Positions 23,420 to 31,027 of a DNA stretch of 34,019 nt are shown here, piece after piece. The notes under the pieces were generated by a model. The model saw nothing but the letters and a program-made list of their open reading frames with translations, did not search any database and was not told the DNA's origin. This DNA is from an uncultured Clostridia bacterium. Lineage in GTDB: Bacteria > Bacillota > Clostridia > TANB77 > CAG-508. Positions within the stretch are counted from its first letter, which is position 1, and each line of letters begins with the position of its first letter. Both the position numbers and the translations under genes were made by a program. The stretch spans positions 3,393 through 37,411 of the forward strand of contig CAQRYF010000010.1 of NCBI GenBank assembly GCA_948875265.1, given 5' to 3'.

Positions 23420-24142
23420 TTACTTTATCGGTTCTTTAGCTGGCATTCCGGGCTTTCTTGGATATTTTTCTGGAGTCTTTTCTATTTTTAAAATTGTAAT
23501 TATATTTCTCTTATTGTTAGTACTGGCTAATTCAAATTCATCTATTTTTTCTACTCTTCCACCTAATATTTTTATTGCTCTTTTACTATTTTCTATTTCT
23601 TTACTTATTTCTGGACCCTTCATACATATACTTTTACCACCTATTTTTATTAATGGTAACATATATTCAGATAATGTCGCTAAATTAGCAACAGCTCTTG
23701 ATGTAGCTATATCAAATTTTTCCCTATATTTCTTATTTTTTCCGAACTCCTCTACTCTAGAATGTATCGTAGTTATATCTTTCAAGTCAAGCCTTTCTAT
23801 AACGTCATTTAAAAAGTTTATCCTTTTATTTAGGGAATCTAATAACATTATACTGATATCTTCTCTATAAATTTTTAATGGTATACCTGGAAATCCTGCT
23901 CCAGTTCCAACATCAACTAAAGATTCTCCCTTTTTTATATATTTAGCTATTGTTAATGAGTCTATAAAATGTTTCAATATTATTTCTTCAGGTTCTGTTA
24001 TTGCCGTTAAATTTATTTTCTCATTCCAATCCAACAATAAGTTCATATATTCATAAAATTGATTTAATTGTTTTTCATTTAACACTATTCCTATTTTGTC
24101 TGATTTTTCCAACATTTCTTTTTGAAACTCTTTTTTATCCAT
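23420..24142 (-). CDS. rsmG: 16S rRNA (guanine-527-N7)-methyltransferase RsmG
   Basis: A 240-residue SAM-dependent enzyme that methylates G527 of 16S rRNA. The SAM-binding motif is VDVGTGAGFPGIPLKI, with ISIMLLDSLNKRINFL after it. ATSRAVANLATLSEYMLPLIK and the C-terminal GRVEKIDEFEL segment complete the usual GidB fold. ATG 24142 is preferred: GGGGAG is seven bases upstream, and it overlaps mnmG by eight bases. The alternative ATG at 24160 has no site. Gene order mnmG-rsmG is the usual one. Confidence 0.95.
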   Translation of the reverse strand: MDKKEFQKEMLEKSDKIGIVLNEKQLNQFYEYMNLLLDWNEKINLTAITEPEEIILKHFIDSLTIAKYIKKGESLVDVGTGAGFPGIPLKIYREDISIMLLDSLNKRINFLNDVIERLDLKDITTIHSRVEEFGKNKKYREKFDIATSRAVANLATLSEYMLPLIKIGGKSICMKGPEISKEIENSKRAIKILGGRVEKIDEFELASTNNKRNIITILKIEKTPEKYPRKPGMPAKEPIK

Positions 24143-26024
24143 TTCTTTTCTCCCCACCATTTAATTGTTGTAAATATACTAATAGTACTGATATATCAGC
24201 AGGAGATACTCCTGATATTCTAGAAGCTTGTCCTATTGAACGAGGTTTGAATTTATTTAATTTTTGTCTTCCTTCTAAACTTATCCCATTTATTTTTTCA
24301 TAATCAATATCCTCTTTCAATATTTTTTCTTCAAGTTTCTTAAACTTTTCAACTTGAGCTTCCTGCATTCTTATATATCCTTCATACTTTATCTGTATTT
24401 CTACTTCTTCTTTTTCTTGCTTGTTAAGCTCTGGTCTCCATTTATCAATAGCCTCTAATTTATCGTAATCTAATTCTGTTCTTTTCAATAATTCTGCCAT
24501 CTTTGTACCTGTTGATAGCTCTGTTGTGCCATTTTCTCTTAACAATTGATTCACTTCTTTAGTCGGCTTAACTATAGTACTTTTAAGCCTTTCTATTTCC
24601 TTTTCTATATTTAACTTTTTCTCCTGAAACTTTCTAAATCTTTCCTCAGATATAAGTCCAACTTCATATCCTATTTTTGTTAATCTTAAATCTGCATTAT
24701 CTTGTCTTAATAAAAGTCTATATTCCGCCCTAGAAGTCATCATTCTGTATGGCTCATTTGTTCCTTTTGTTGCTATATCATCTATCAGAACACCTATATA
24801 ACCTTGTGTTCTATCTAAAATAACAGGCTCTTTTCCTTTTATTTTTTGTGTTGCATTTATTCCAGCAATTAGTCCTTGACAAGCTGCCTCTTCATATCCA
24901 GATGTTCCGTTTATTTGCCCTGCCATAAATAGTCCATCTATACCTTTATATTCTAAAGACAATTTCAAATTAGAAGGATCAATACAATCATATTCTATAG
25001 CATATGCAGGTCTTGTAAACTCAGCATTTTCTAATCCTGGTATTGTATGATATAAAGCTATTTGAACATCTTCAGGAAGAGATGAACTCATTCCTTGTAT
25101 ATACATTTCCTCTGTGTCTAGCCCTACGGGCTCTACAAAGGCTTGATGTCTAGGTTTATCACTAAATCTTACTACTTTATCTTCTATAGATGGACAATAT
25201 CTCGGACCCGTCCCTTCTATCATTCCTGCATATAATGGAGATCTATGTAAATTTTGCCTTATTATTTTATGCGTTTCTTCATTTGTATATGTTAAATAGC
25301 AATCTACTTGTTCAAAATCTTTAGGACTATTCTCAAAAGAAAATGCTCCTATTTCTTCATCACCTTTTTGAACTTCCATTTTACTAAAATCTATACTTCT
25401 TCTATTAATTCTAGCAGGTGTTCCTGTCTTAAAACGAATAAGTTCTATTCCTAGTCTTTTAAGACTATTTGACAATTCATTTGCAGCTGCTACCCCATCA
25501 GGTCCACTTTCTTTAGAATACTCTCCTACAAAAATCTTACCCTTTAAATATGTTCCAGTAGCAAGAATTAAAGATTTTACCTTATATATTGCTCCCATGT
25601 CTGTTTTAATTGCCTGAATTTTACCATTTTCAACTTGAATATCCACAATTTCTCCCTGTTTTACATCCAAATTTTCCTGTTTCTCTAAAGTATGCTTCAT
25701 CTCAGCTTGATATCTCTTTCTATCGGCTTGAGCTCTTAAAGAATGCACAGCTGGTCCCTTAGATGTATTCAACATTTTTATTTGAATCATAGTTTTATCT
25801 ATGTTTTTGCCCATCTCTCCACCTAAAGCATCTATCTCCCTTACCAAGTGACCCTTAGAGCTACCACCTATATGTGGATTACATGGCATATTAGCAATCG
25901 CCTCTAAACTTATAGAAAAAATCACCGTTTTCATTCCTAATCTTGCTGCCGCAAGAGCCGCCTCGCAACCAGCATGCCCTGCTCCAACTACCGCTACATC
26001 ATATTCTCCCGCATTATATTCCAT
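24135..26024 (-). CDS. mnmG: tRNA uridine-34 5-carboxymethylaminomethyl modification enzyme MnmG (GidA)
   Basis: A 629-residue FAD-dependent enzyme that works with MnmE to make cmnm5U34 in certain tRNAs. The FAD-binding motif is VVGAGHAGCEAALAAARLG (12-30). The conserved GidA sequences MPCNPHIGGSSKGHLVREIDALGG, GPRYCPSIEDKVVRF and DIATKGTNEPYRMMTSRAEYRLLLRQDNAD are present. The C-terminal helical domain that contacts MnmE is complete (RISGVSPADISVLLVYL). The length matches the family. A 515-base gap separates it from mnmE. Confidence 0.97.
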   Translation of the reverse strand: MEYNAGEYDVAVVGAGHAGCEAALAAARLGMKTVIFSISLEAIANMPCNPHIGGSSKGHLVREIDALGGEMGKNIDKTMIQIKMLNTSKGPAVHSLRAQADRKRYQAEMKHTLEKQENLDVKQGEIVDIQVENGKIQAIKTDMGAIYKVKSLILATGTYLKGKIFVGEYSKESGPDGVAAANELSNSLKRLGIELIRFKTGTPARINRRSIDFSKMEVQKGDEEIGAFSFENSPKDFEQVDCYLTYTNEETHKIIRQNLHRSPLYAGMIEGTGPRYCPSIEDKVVRFSDKPRHQAFVEPVGLDTEEMYIQGMSSSLPEDVQIALYHTIPGLENAEFTRPAYAIEYDCIDPSNLKLSLEYKGIDGLFMAGQINGTSGYEEAACQGLIAGINATQKIKGKEPVILDRTQGYIGVLIDDIATKGTNEPYRMMTSRAEYRLLLRQDNADLRLTKIGYEVGLISEERFRKFQEKKLNIEKEIERLKSTIVKPTKEVNQLLRENGTTELSTGTKMAELLKRTELDYDKLEAIDKWRPELNKQEKEEVEIQIKYEGYIRMQEAQVEKFKKLEEKILKEDIDYEKINGISLEGRQKLNKFKPRSIGQASRISGVSPADISVLLVYLQQLNGGEKRNG

Positions 26025-26040
26025 TTTAATCTTCCTTTCC

Positions 26041-26070
26041 CAGGGACATGGGGACGTTCTTTTTGTCCCC
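26041..26070. repeat. GC-rich REP-like hairpin
   Basis: CAGGGACATGGGGAC followed by a T-rich loop and GTCCCC. The GGGGAC/GTCCCC stem is 6 bp with a nine-base loop. Similar GGGACA-type hairpins are scattered in many Firmicutes genomes and are thought to be REP or miniature-element remnants. Confidence 0.45.
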
Positions 26071-26407
26071 TTTCTATTTTATAAATTAATTTTAAATAAT
26101 AATTGTTCCCTTTTTACTCTTTTTTCTTATTTCCTTGTGAAACAGAAATTTATGTTTTTTTTTAATATAAAACAATTTTTACTTCTCAGTTTTTCTATAT
26201 TTTATGTTCACTTATCTTGTCTTTCTATGTCTTTAAAACGTTTCCGCCGTTTTTAATAATACTTTTGTTGTTTTTTTACTTTTCATCTTTCTCTTTTTAC
26301 TTTATGTAAATATATCTTTTTGTTCGGTTTTAAATCCTTTATTCTACCTTTTTTATATGAATTCTTATATTTTTCTTTTCTCCTCGTTACTATTTTCTCA
26401 CTTTATA

Positions 26408-26420
26408 ACCCGACCCCAAA
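26408..26420 (-). repeat. 13-bp repeat copy B (inverted)
   Basis: Perfect inverted copy of the 13-mer at 23382-23394. Together the two copies bracket mnmG and rsmG. Confidence 0.5.
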
Positions 26421-26539
26421 ATAAAAAACGTTTTTTCTTTCGAGGATCTTTATATTTAGATTTTATCCTTTTTAACTATAAGTTGTATTGTTTTTTTGTT
26501 AAATTTGCTTATTTTGGATTTTCGCGTCTTATTTTAAAC

Positions 26540-27850
26540 CTATTTTCCCAGACAGAACTTGGCAAAAATTTCATCTATTATATCTTCATTTACAATTTCT
26601 CCTGTAATGTTTCCTAAATCTTCTAAAATATCTTTTATAAATATAGCTATAATATCCAAAGGCATTTGATTTTTTAAAGTATCTTTTGTCTTTTTTACAT
26701 TCTTGATTGCTTTTTCAATTAGATTTTTATGTCTTATATTTGTAATTACAATTTCATTATCTAAATTTATCTCATTTAAATTAAATAAATTTGTAATTTC
26801 ATCATATAATTTTTCTATTCCTATATTATTTAATGCTGATATTTTTATAATACAATCACTTGCTTGTTTTAATCTTTTATCTTTTTCATCTATCTTTGTT
26901 TCTAAATCAATTTTATTTAGTATAATAATTGATTTTTTATTTTTTATAATTTCTAAAATTTCTATATCTTCTTCTGTTAATTCTTTTGTACTATCAAAAA
27001 TTGCAATTACTAAATCTGACTCATTGGCTATTTCTCTAGATTTTGCAATTCCTATTTTTTCCACTTCATCTTTTGCGTTTCTTATTCCAGCAGTATCTAT
27101 CAATTTTAAAGGAATTCCATTTATGGTTACAAATTCTTCTATTGTGTCTCTTGTGGTTCCTTCATATTCTGTGACAATTGCTCTGTCTTCTTTTAAAATT
27201 GCATTTAAAAGAGAAGATTTTCCTGCATTTGGTTTTCCTATAATAGCTGTTTTTATTCCTTCTTTAATTATTTTTCCATTATCAAAACTTTTTTCTAATT
27301 TATTTAGTTTCTCTTCAACTATATTTAGCATGTCTGATATTTGTTTGTTTGTAACATCATCTACATCATATTCTGGATAATCTATTGCTACTTCTATATT
27401 GACCATAACATCCATTATTTCTTGCTTTATTTCTCCAATTTCTTTTGACAAATATCCTTCTAATTGTTTTATTCCTGTTTTTGCTTCTCTTTCTGACTTA
27501 GCATTAATAACATCTATTACAGATTCAGCCTGTAGTAAATCTATTCTTCCATTTAAGAATGCTCTTTTAGTAAACTCTCCTGGTTCTGCAAGTTCTGCTC
27601 CATTTTTTAAACAGATTTCTAATATTTTTTTAACAATAACATTTCCTCCATGTGAATTTATTTCGCACATATTTTCAGTTGTATAACTTTTTGGAGCTTT
27701 AAAATATGAAACTAAAACTTCATCTATAACTTCCCCTTTTTCTACTATATTGCCATATTTAATACTATATCCTCTGATATCTTCTATTTTTTGCTTATTT
27801 TTTGGTTCAAAGATTTTTTCTAGTATTTTAAAACAATCATTTCCACTCAT
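26540..27850 (-). CDS. mnmE: tRNA modification GTPase MnmE (TrmE), as readable frame without its N-terminus
   Basis: MnmE is the GTPase partner of MnmG in U34 modification. The readable frame gives 436 residues. It has the N-terminal THF-binding domain from MSGNDCFKIL on, with NSHGGNVIVKKIL and EFTKRAFLNGRIDLLQAESVIDVI. The G domain has G1 GKPNAGKSSLLNA, G2 TTRDTIEE, G3 DTAG and G4 NKID. The C-terminus ends in FCLGK, the conserved C-terminal motif with the catalytic-loop cysteine. About 20 N-terminal residues that should precede it lie in another frame just upstream (27851-27911). The frame-corrected gene has 456 residues, the normal length. ATG 27850 has no properly placed ribosome binding site. 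Confidence 0.93.
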   Translation of the reverse strand: MSGNDCFKILEKIFEPKNKQKIEDIRGYSIKYGNIVEKGEVIDEVLVSYFKAPKSYTTENMCEINSHGGNVIVKKILEICLKNGAELAEPGEFTKRAFLNGRIDLLQAESVIDVINAKSEREAKTGIKQLEGYLSKEIGEIKQEIMDVMVNIEVAIDYPEYDVDDVTNKQISDMLNIVEEKLNKLEKSFDNGKIIKEGIKTAIIGKPNAGKSSLLNAILKEDRAIVTEYEGTTRDTIEEFVTINGIPLKLIDTAGIRNAKDEVEKIGIAKSREIANESDLVIAIFDSTKELTEEDIEILEIIKNKKSIIILNKIDLETKIDEKDKRLKQASDCIIKISALNNIGIEKLYDEITNLFNLNEINLDNEIVITNIRHKNLIEKAIKNVKKTKDTLKNQMPLDIIAIFIKDILEDLGNITGEIVNEDIIDEIFAKFCLGK

Positions 27851-27911
27851 TCTTATTATACCTATTCCTCCAATACCGTGGTGCCGTAGATATAGATGCT
27901 ATCGTACTCAT
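27851..27911 (-). other. Out-of-frame 5' end of mnmE (one-base frameshift near 27878)
   Basis: From ATG 27911, which has GGAGAGG upstream, the frame reads MSTIASISTAP, the normal MnmE head. It then loses frame at CCACGG. Removing the C at 27878 gives MSTIASISTAPGIGGIGIIR leading into MSG, which matches the family pattern exactly. One inserted base explains the whole difference. Confidence 0.85.
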
Positions 27912-28030
27912 ATTTTTACCTCTCCTTTTTCTTATATTGTTATTAATTTTATTTATATATTTTATCACATTATGTAACTTTTTAAAATACTTTCAAGTTA
28001 TTTTATAATATTTTTAATCCTTTATATAAT

Positions 28031-28080
28031 AAAAAATCAAAGATAGAAATTACACTTTTGATGTAAAATCCGATCTTTGA
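28031..28080 (-). terminator. Terminator after jag
   Basis: On the minus strand TCAAAGAT pairs with ATCTTTGA and is followed by TTTTTT. The loop contains a second small hairpin (TTACA/TGTAA). It separates jag from mnmE. Confidence 0.65.
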
Positions 28081-28103
28081 CCTCCGATTTTATTAATATT
28101 CAA

Positions 28104-28796
28104 TTACTTTTTCAAAGAAACTACTATTCTTCTATGTGGCTCTTCTCCTATACTAGATGTCTCTACTTTAGAATTTTCTTGCAACTTACTATGTATTATT
28201 TTTCTTTCATATGCTTGCATTGGCTCTAAAGTAACTGACTTTCTAGTTCTTATAACTGTTTTGGCAACTTTATTTGCTAAATCTTCTAGTGTTTTTTCTC
28301 TTTTAGCTTTATATCCTTCTATATCAAGAATTACTCTTACTCTATTTTCTATTCCTTTTCCTGCAACAGCAGACATTATATTTTGTATTGCATATAAGGT
28401 TTCTCCCCTATATCCTATCAAATATCCTAAATTTTCGTTATTTATATTAACATCTAAGCCTGTTTTTGTTTTTTCTATATTATATTTTGTATTTTCTGGC
28501 AATTGTTTTACTAAGCTTTCCATAAACTCTTCTAAATTCTTTTTTGCTAATTCTTGTTCTTCTTCTGTTAATTTAATTTCTTTTTTTACCCTAACTTCTC
28601 TTTTTTCTTCTCTATCTTCTTTTAAAGTCAATTCAACTTTTACAACTCTTGGAGCTAATATACTAAAAAAGCTTCTTTTATCTTCACTTTCCAGCACTTT
28701 AATCTCTACTTTATTTTTTGATACATTTAATTGTTTTAAACCTTTTTCTATTGCTTCATTTGTAGTCTTTCCTTCTGAAATAATACTTTTCTCCAT
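28104..28796 (-). CDS. jag: Jag / SpoIIIJ-associated RNA-binding protein (KhpB)
   Basis: A 230-residue RNA-binding protein with three domains: an N-terminal Jag_N domain (1-55, ISEGKTTNEAIEKGLKQL...), a KH domain with GYLIGYRGETLYAIQ (about 125-145), and a C-terminal R3H domain with RKIIHSKLQENSKVETSSIGEEPHRRIVVSL. A charged linker (about 55-100) separates the first two. It is encoded 15 bases after yidC, the normal arrangement. It acts in post-transcriptional control of cell-wall and division genes in relatives. Confidence 0.95.
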   Translation of the reverse strand: MEKSIISEGKTTNEAIEKGLKQLNVSKNKVEIKVLESEDKRSFFSILAPRVVKVELTLKEDREEKREVRVKKEIKLTEEEQELAKKNLEEFMESLVKQLPENTKYNIEKTKTGLDVNINNENLGYLIGYRGETLYAIQNIMSAVAGKGIENRVRVILDIEGYKAKREKTLEDLANKVAKTVIRTRKSVTLEPMQAYERKIIHSKLQENSKVETSSIGEEPHRRIVVSLKK

Positions 28797-28811
28797 ATGA
28801 TTATTCCTCCC

Positions 28812-29696
28812 CTAGTCTTTTATAACCTTATTTAAAACTAATCTTTCTAATATCATAAGCACATTACTTATTAACCAATATAATGCAAGTCCTAAAGGTG
28901 CTACAAAAGCTATTGATATAGACATTATTGGCATCATCCAAGACATCATTTTATTTGTTTGCATTACTGCATCCATTTCATTACTTTCTTCTTTTTCTAT
29001 TTCTTTTCCCGTTGTACCATCTATAATAGATTCTTCTTTCTTACTATTCTGCTTCGTTTGCATTGATGTTGTCATTTTTATAGATATAAATGATGATAAA
29101 ATATATAATAAAGGAATTATATATACTGTATAATCATTCATATTTTGTTGAGGTACTTTACTTAAGTCTAATCCTAAGAAATTCATTTGAAGATTTATTC
29201 TTTCTATATTAGAATCTTCTAGATTTTTTTCTTTTAACCAATTATATTCTCTTATTACATCAATTTCAGGATATGCCTTACTTACAGTTCGTCCATCTTC
29301 TTGTAATTGATTAACATATTTATTTATATCATCTGTTGATATTTTCTCCATATATGTTAATGGACATCTTACCAAATAGAAAATAGATAACAATAATAAC
29401 ATTTGTATAATAGCTGTTAAACATCCACTAAAAGGACTCATTTTTTCATCTTTATACATTTTCATCATTTCTTGATTTAACTTTTCTGGGTCATTTTTAT
29501 ATTTGAATTGTAATATTTTCATTTTTTCTTGAAGTTCAGCACTTTTCTTAGTAGTTCTTTGTTGTTTTATTGACAACGGCAACAATATTAATTTTATCGT
29601 CACTGTAAATAAAATAATAGCTAATCCATAGTTATTTACTAAATTATATAATAATTCTAATAAATATCCAAAAAGATTTGCAAAAAATTGAAACAT
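28812..29696 (-). CDS. yidC: Membrane protein insertase YidC (SpoIIIJ/OxaI family)
   Basis: A 294-residue insertase that integrates membrane proteins alone or with SecYEG. It has a hydrophobic N-terminal helix (about 17-40). A positively charged cytoplasmic loop follows (KQQRTTKKSAELQEKMKILQFKYKNDPEKLNQEMMKMYKDE), typical of the family. The conserved SPFSGCLTAIIQML follows, and then helices near 185-205, 245-262 and 268-285. There is no lipobox cysteine at the N-terminus, unlike Bacillus homologues. AGGAGGAAGAGG precedes the ATG. It lies between yidD and jag as usual. Confidence 0.96.
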   Translation of the reverse strand: MFQFFANLFGYLLELLYNLVNNYGLAIILFTVTIKLILLPLSIKQQRTTKKSAELQEKMKILQFKYKNDPEKLNQEMMKMYKDEKMSPFSGCLTAIIQMLLLLSIFYLVRCPLTYMEKISTDDINKYVNQLQEDGRTVSKAYPEIDVIREYNWLKEKNLEDSNIERINLQMNFLGLDLSKVPQQNMNDYTVYIIPLLYILSSFISIKMTTSMQTKQNSKKEESIIDGTTGKEIEKEESNEMDAVMQTNKMMSWMMPIMSISIAFVAPLGLALYWLISNVLMILERLVLNKVIKD

Positions 29697-29714
29697 TTCC
29701 TCTTCCTCCTAGCT

Positions 29715-29933
29715 CTATTTTAATGGATCATATCCACCTTTTGAAAAAGGATTACATCTTAGAATTCTATTAACTCCTAAAAAAATTCCTTTTATTGCTC
29801 CATACTTTTGGATTGCTTGTTTTGTGTATTCTGAGCAAGTTGGATAAAATTTGCAATTTATGTTTTTACTTGTAAGCCATAAAGAGATATGTTTTTGATA
29901 TCCATTTATAAGACAAATAAGTAATTTCTTCAT
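29715..29933 (-). CDS. yidD: Membrane protein insertion efficiency factor YidD
   Basis: A 72-residue protein with the whole family signature: LINGYQKHISLWL, CKFYPTCSEYTKQAIQKYGAIKG, then ILRCNPFSKGGYDPLK. It helps YidC-mediated insertion, though its exact role is unclear. It overlaps the end of rnpA by four bases and is followed by yidC after 18 bases. Confidence 0.96.
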   Translation of the reverse strand: MKKLLICLINGYQKHISLWLTSKNINCKFYPTCSEYTKQAIQKYGAIKGIFLGVNRILRCNPFSKGGYDPLK

Positions 29934-30283
29934 ATATTTTCCTCTAAAATATTAGCTTTATCAAAAATTTTATTTATATCATTTTTTATATTTTTGAAAG
30001 TTGCATTTTCAACTCCAACTCTCTTCTTCCATAAAAATATAATACTGTATCCTGACTTAATATTGCATTCTATTAATCTATAATTTTCTCTGATTAACCT
30101 TTTTATATGATTTCTTCTTACTGCCTTTGCTATTTTTACACTAATTGCAATACCTAAATAATTATATTTTTTTTTACTATTAGCCCTAATAAAAGCTTCT
30201 ATATAATCTCCAGAATAATATTTTCCTTTTGATAAAACATTTTTAAATTCATAATTTTTTTTTAACATTTTTGTTTTTTTCAT
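29930..30283 (-). CDS. rnpA: Ribonuclease P protein component
   Basis: A 117-residue basic protein that binds the RNase P RNA and helps process tRNA 5' ends. The hallmark RNR motif is present in KIAKAVRRNHIKRLIRENYRL (about 51-71), with ANSKKKYNYLGIAIS ahead of it. Its head KMLKKNYEFKNVLSKGKYYSG is typical. GAGGG lies 12 bases upstream of ATG 30283; a second ATG five codons on is possible. It follows rpmH as in nearly all bacteria. Confidence 0.96.
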   Translation of the reverse strand: MKKTKMLKKNYEFKNVLSKGKYYSGDYIEAFIRANSKKKYNYLGIAISVKIAKAVRRNHIKRLIRENYRLIECNIKSGYSIIFLWKKRVGVENATFKNIKNDINKIFDKANILEENI

Positions 30284-30347
30284 TATTCTTTATTCCCTCT
30301 CTTCATAAGGCAAAATACAATGAAAAAGTTAGTTGTATAATTATTTT

Positions 30348-30376
30348 TAAAAGGCTCGCTTTTAGGCGGCCTTTTA
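30348..30376 (-). terminator. Hairpin between rpmH and rnpA
   Basis: AAAAGGC(T)CGC / GCGGCCTTTT with one bulged base and T-rich flanks. It could be a partial terminator that sets rpmH expression above rnpA. Confidence 0.6.
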
Positions 30377-30415
30377 TTTTACTAATAACAGTTATTAATA
30401 AAACATAATTATAAT

Positions 30416-30550
30416 TTAAGCACTTAATTTCTTTCTTCCTTTTGCTCTTCTTGCTTTTAATATGTTTCTTCCTGCTCTAGTCTTCATTCTTTTCATAAAT
30501 CCATGTTCTTTCTTTTCTTGTCTGTTTTTTGGTTGAAATGTTCTTTTCAT
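30416..30550 (-). CDS. rpmH: 50S ribosomal protein L34
   Basis: A 44-residue protein: MKRTFQPKNRQEKKEHGFMK, then RMKTRAGRNILKARRAKGRK and KLSA. This is the standard L34 length and sequence pattern. GGAGG precedes ATG 30550. A consensus promoter lies 83-112 bases upstream. It is the first gene of the leftward cluster next to the origin. Confidence 0.98.
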   Translation of the reverse strand: MKRTFQPKNRQEKKEHGFMKRMKTRAGRNILKARRAKGRKKLSA

Positions 30551-30632
30551 ATACTTGCACCTCCTACTGATTTTATATTTATAAAATTCCATTTTTTTGG
30601 AATTATTCTTTTACAAAATAACAAGTATATCG

Positions 30633-30662
30633 ATTATACAGTAAAATAATATAAAATGTCAA
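30633..30662 (-). promoter_or_regulatory. Promoter of the rpmH operon
   Basis: Minus-strand TTGACA, 18-base spacer, TATAAT: both hexamers are perfect matches to the sigma-A consensus. The 5' leader contains a small hairpin (AATTCC/GGAATT, about 30585-30604). Confidence 0.85.
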
Positions 30663-31027
30663 GTAAATTTCAAATTTTTTTCTAAAATAACCTAAGGATA
30701 CTTACTTTTAAGACACCTCTACATATTTCATTTTTTTATCACTTTTATTTAAATATTTTATCTTTTTTTGTAATATTACTGTAAAATTATACCTCTTTTC
30801 CACAGTTTTTTTGATAATTATCCACATTTTTAATTTTTTTTCCACAATCTTATTGACTTCTCATCTATATTTTTGTTATTATATGAAAGTATAAAAAATA
30901 TGAGATTTTTACTACAGATACTTGAATTTTTGTTTGTATATAATTTCGTTTTTTTTACAAAAGCATTACAATTTTATCAACAGTTGTGGATAACTTTGTG
31001 GATAATTTTAGTGAAAGGATGATTTTA
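30663..31027. other. oriC: Replication origin, upstream part (oriC, DnaA boxes)
   Basis: No gene lies here. DnaA boxes: TTTTCCACA (30796-30804), TTATCCACA (30818-30826), TTTTCCACA (30838-30846), then two TGTGGATAA boxes in reverse orientation (30985-30993 and 30997-31005). The region is extremely AT-rich. Divergent transcription (rpmH left, dnaA right) and the switch in gene direction put the origin here. Confidence 0.85.
30853..30882 (+). promoter_or_regulatory. Candidate dnaA promoter
   Basis: TTGACT, 18-base spacer, TATTAT, just after the first DnaA-box cluster, which would allow autoregulation by DnaA. The leader to the dnaA start is long (about 140 bases) and contains two more boxes. 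Confidence 0.5.

Larger units (their letters stand above)
26025..26539. other. Non-coding gap between mnmE and mnmG with REP-like sequences
   Basis: No gene is supported here. The plus strand is T-rich. The gap holds a GGGGAC/GTCCCC hairpin preceded by CAGGGACAT (26041-26070) and the inverted 13-bp repeat (26408-26420). A perfect terminator for mnmE is not visible. Most origin regions keep mnmE and mnmG close together, so this gap may reflect insertion of small repeats. Confidence 0.6.

Noticed and set aside
26130..26150. A parS-like half site (GTGAAACA) between mnmE and mnmG.
   Set aside because: The left half does not match TGTTTCAC, so it is at most a degenerate half site and could occur by chance. 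No full parS was found by eye in the window.
26357..26617. An 86-codon plus-strand open frame in the mnmE-mnmG gap.
   Set aside because: No ribosome binding site, very Phe-rich reading of T-rich DNA, and it overlaps the mnmE 3' end on the other strand.
26703..27380. A 225-codon plus-strand open frame within mnmE.
   Set aside because: It is antisense to conserved MnmE G-domain sequence and reads as Ser/Ile/Phe-rich low-complexity, typical of a shadow frame in AT-rich DNA.
27851..27911. Programmed frameshifting in mnmE.
   Set aside because: The break is not at a slippery run and no MnmE family member is known to me to use recoding. A one-base error or mutation is simpler.
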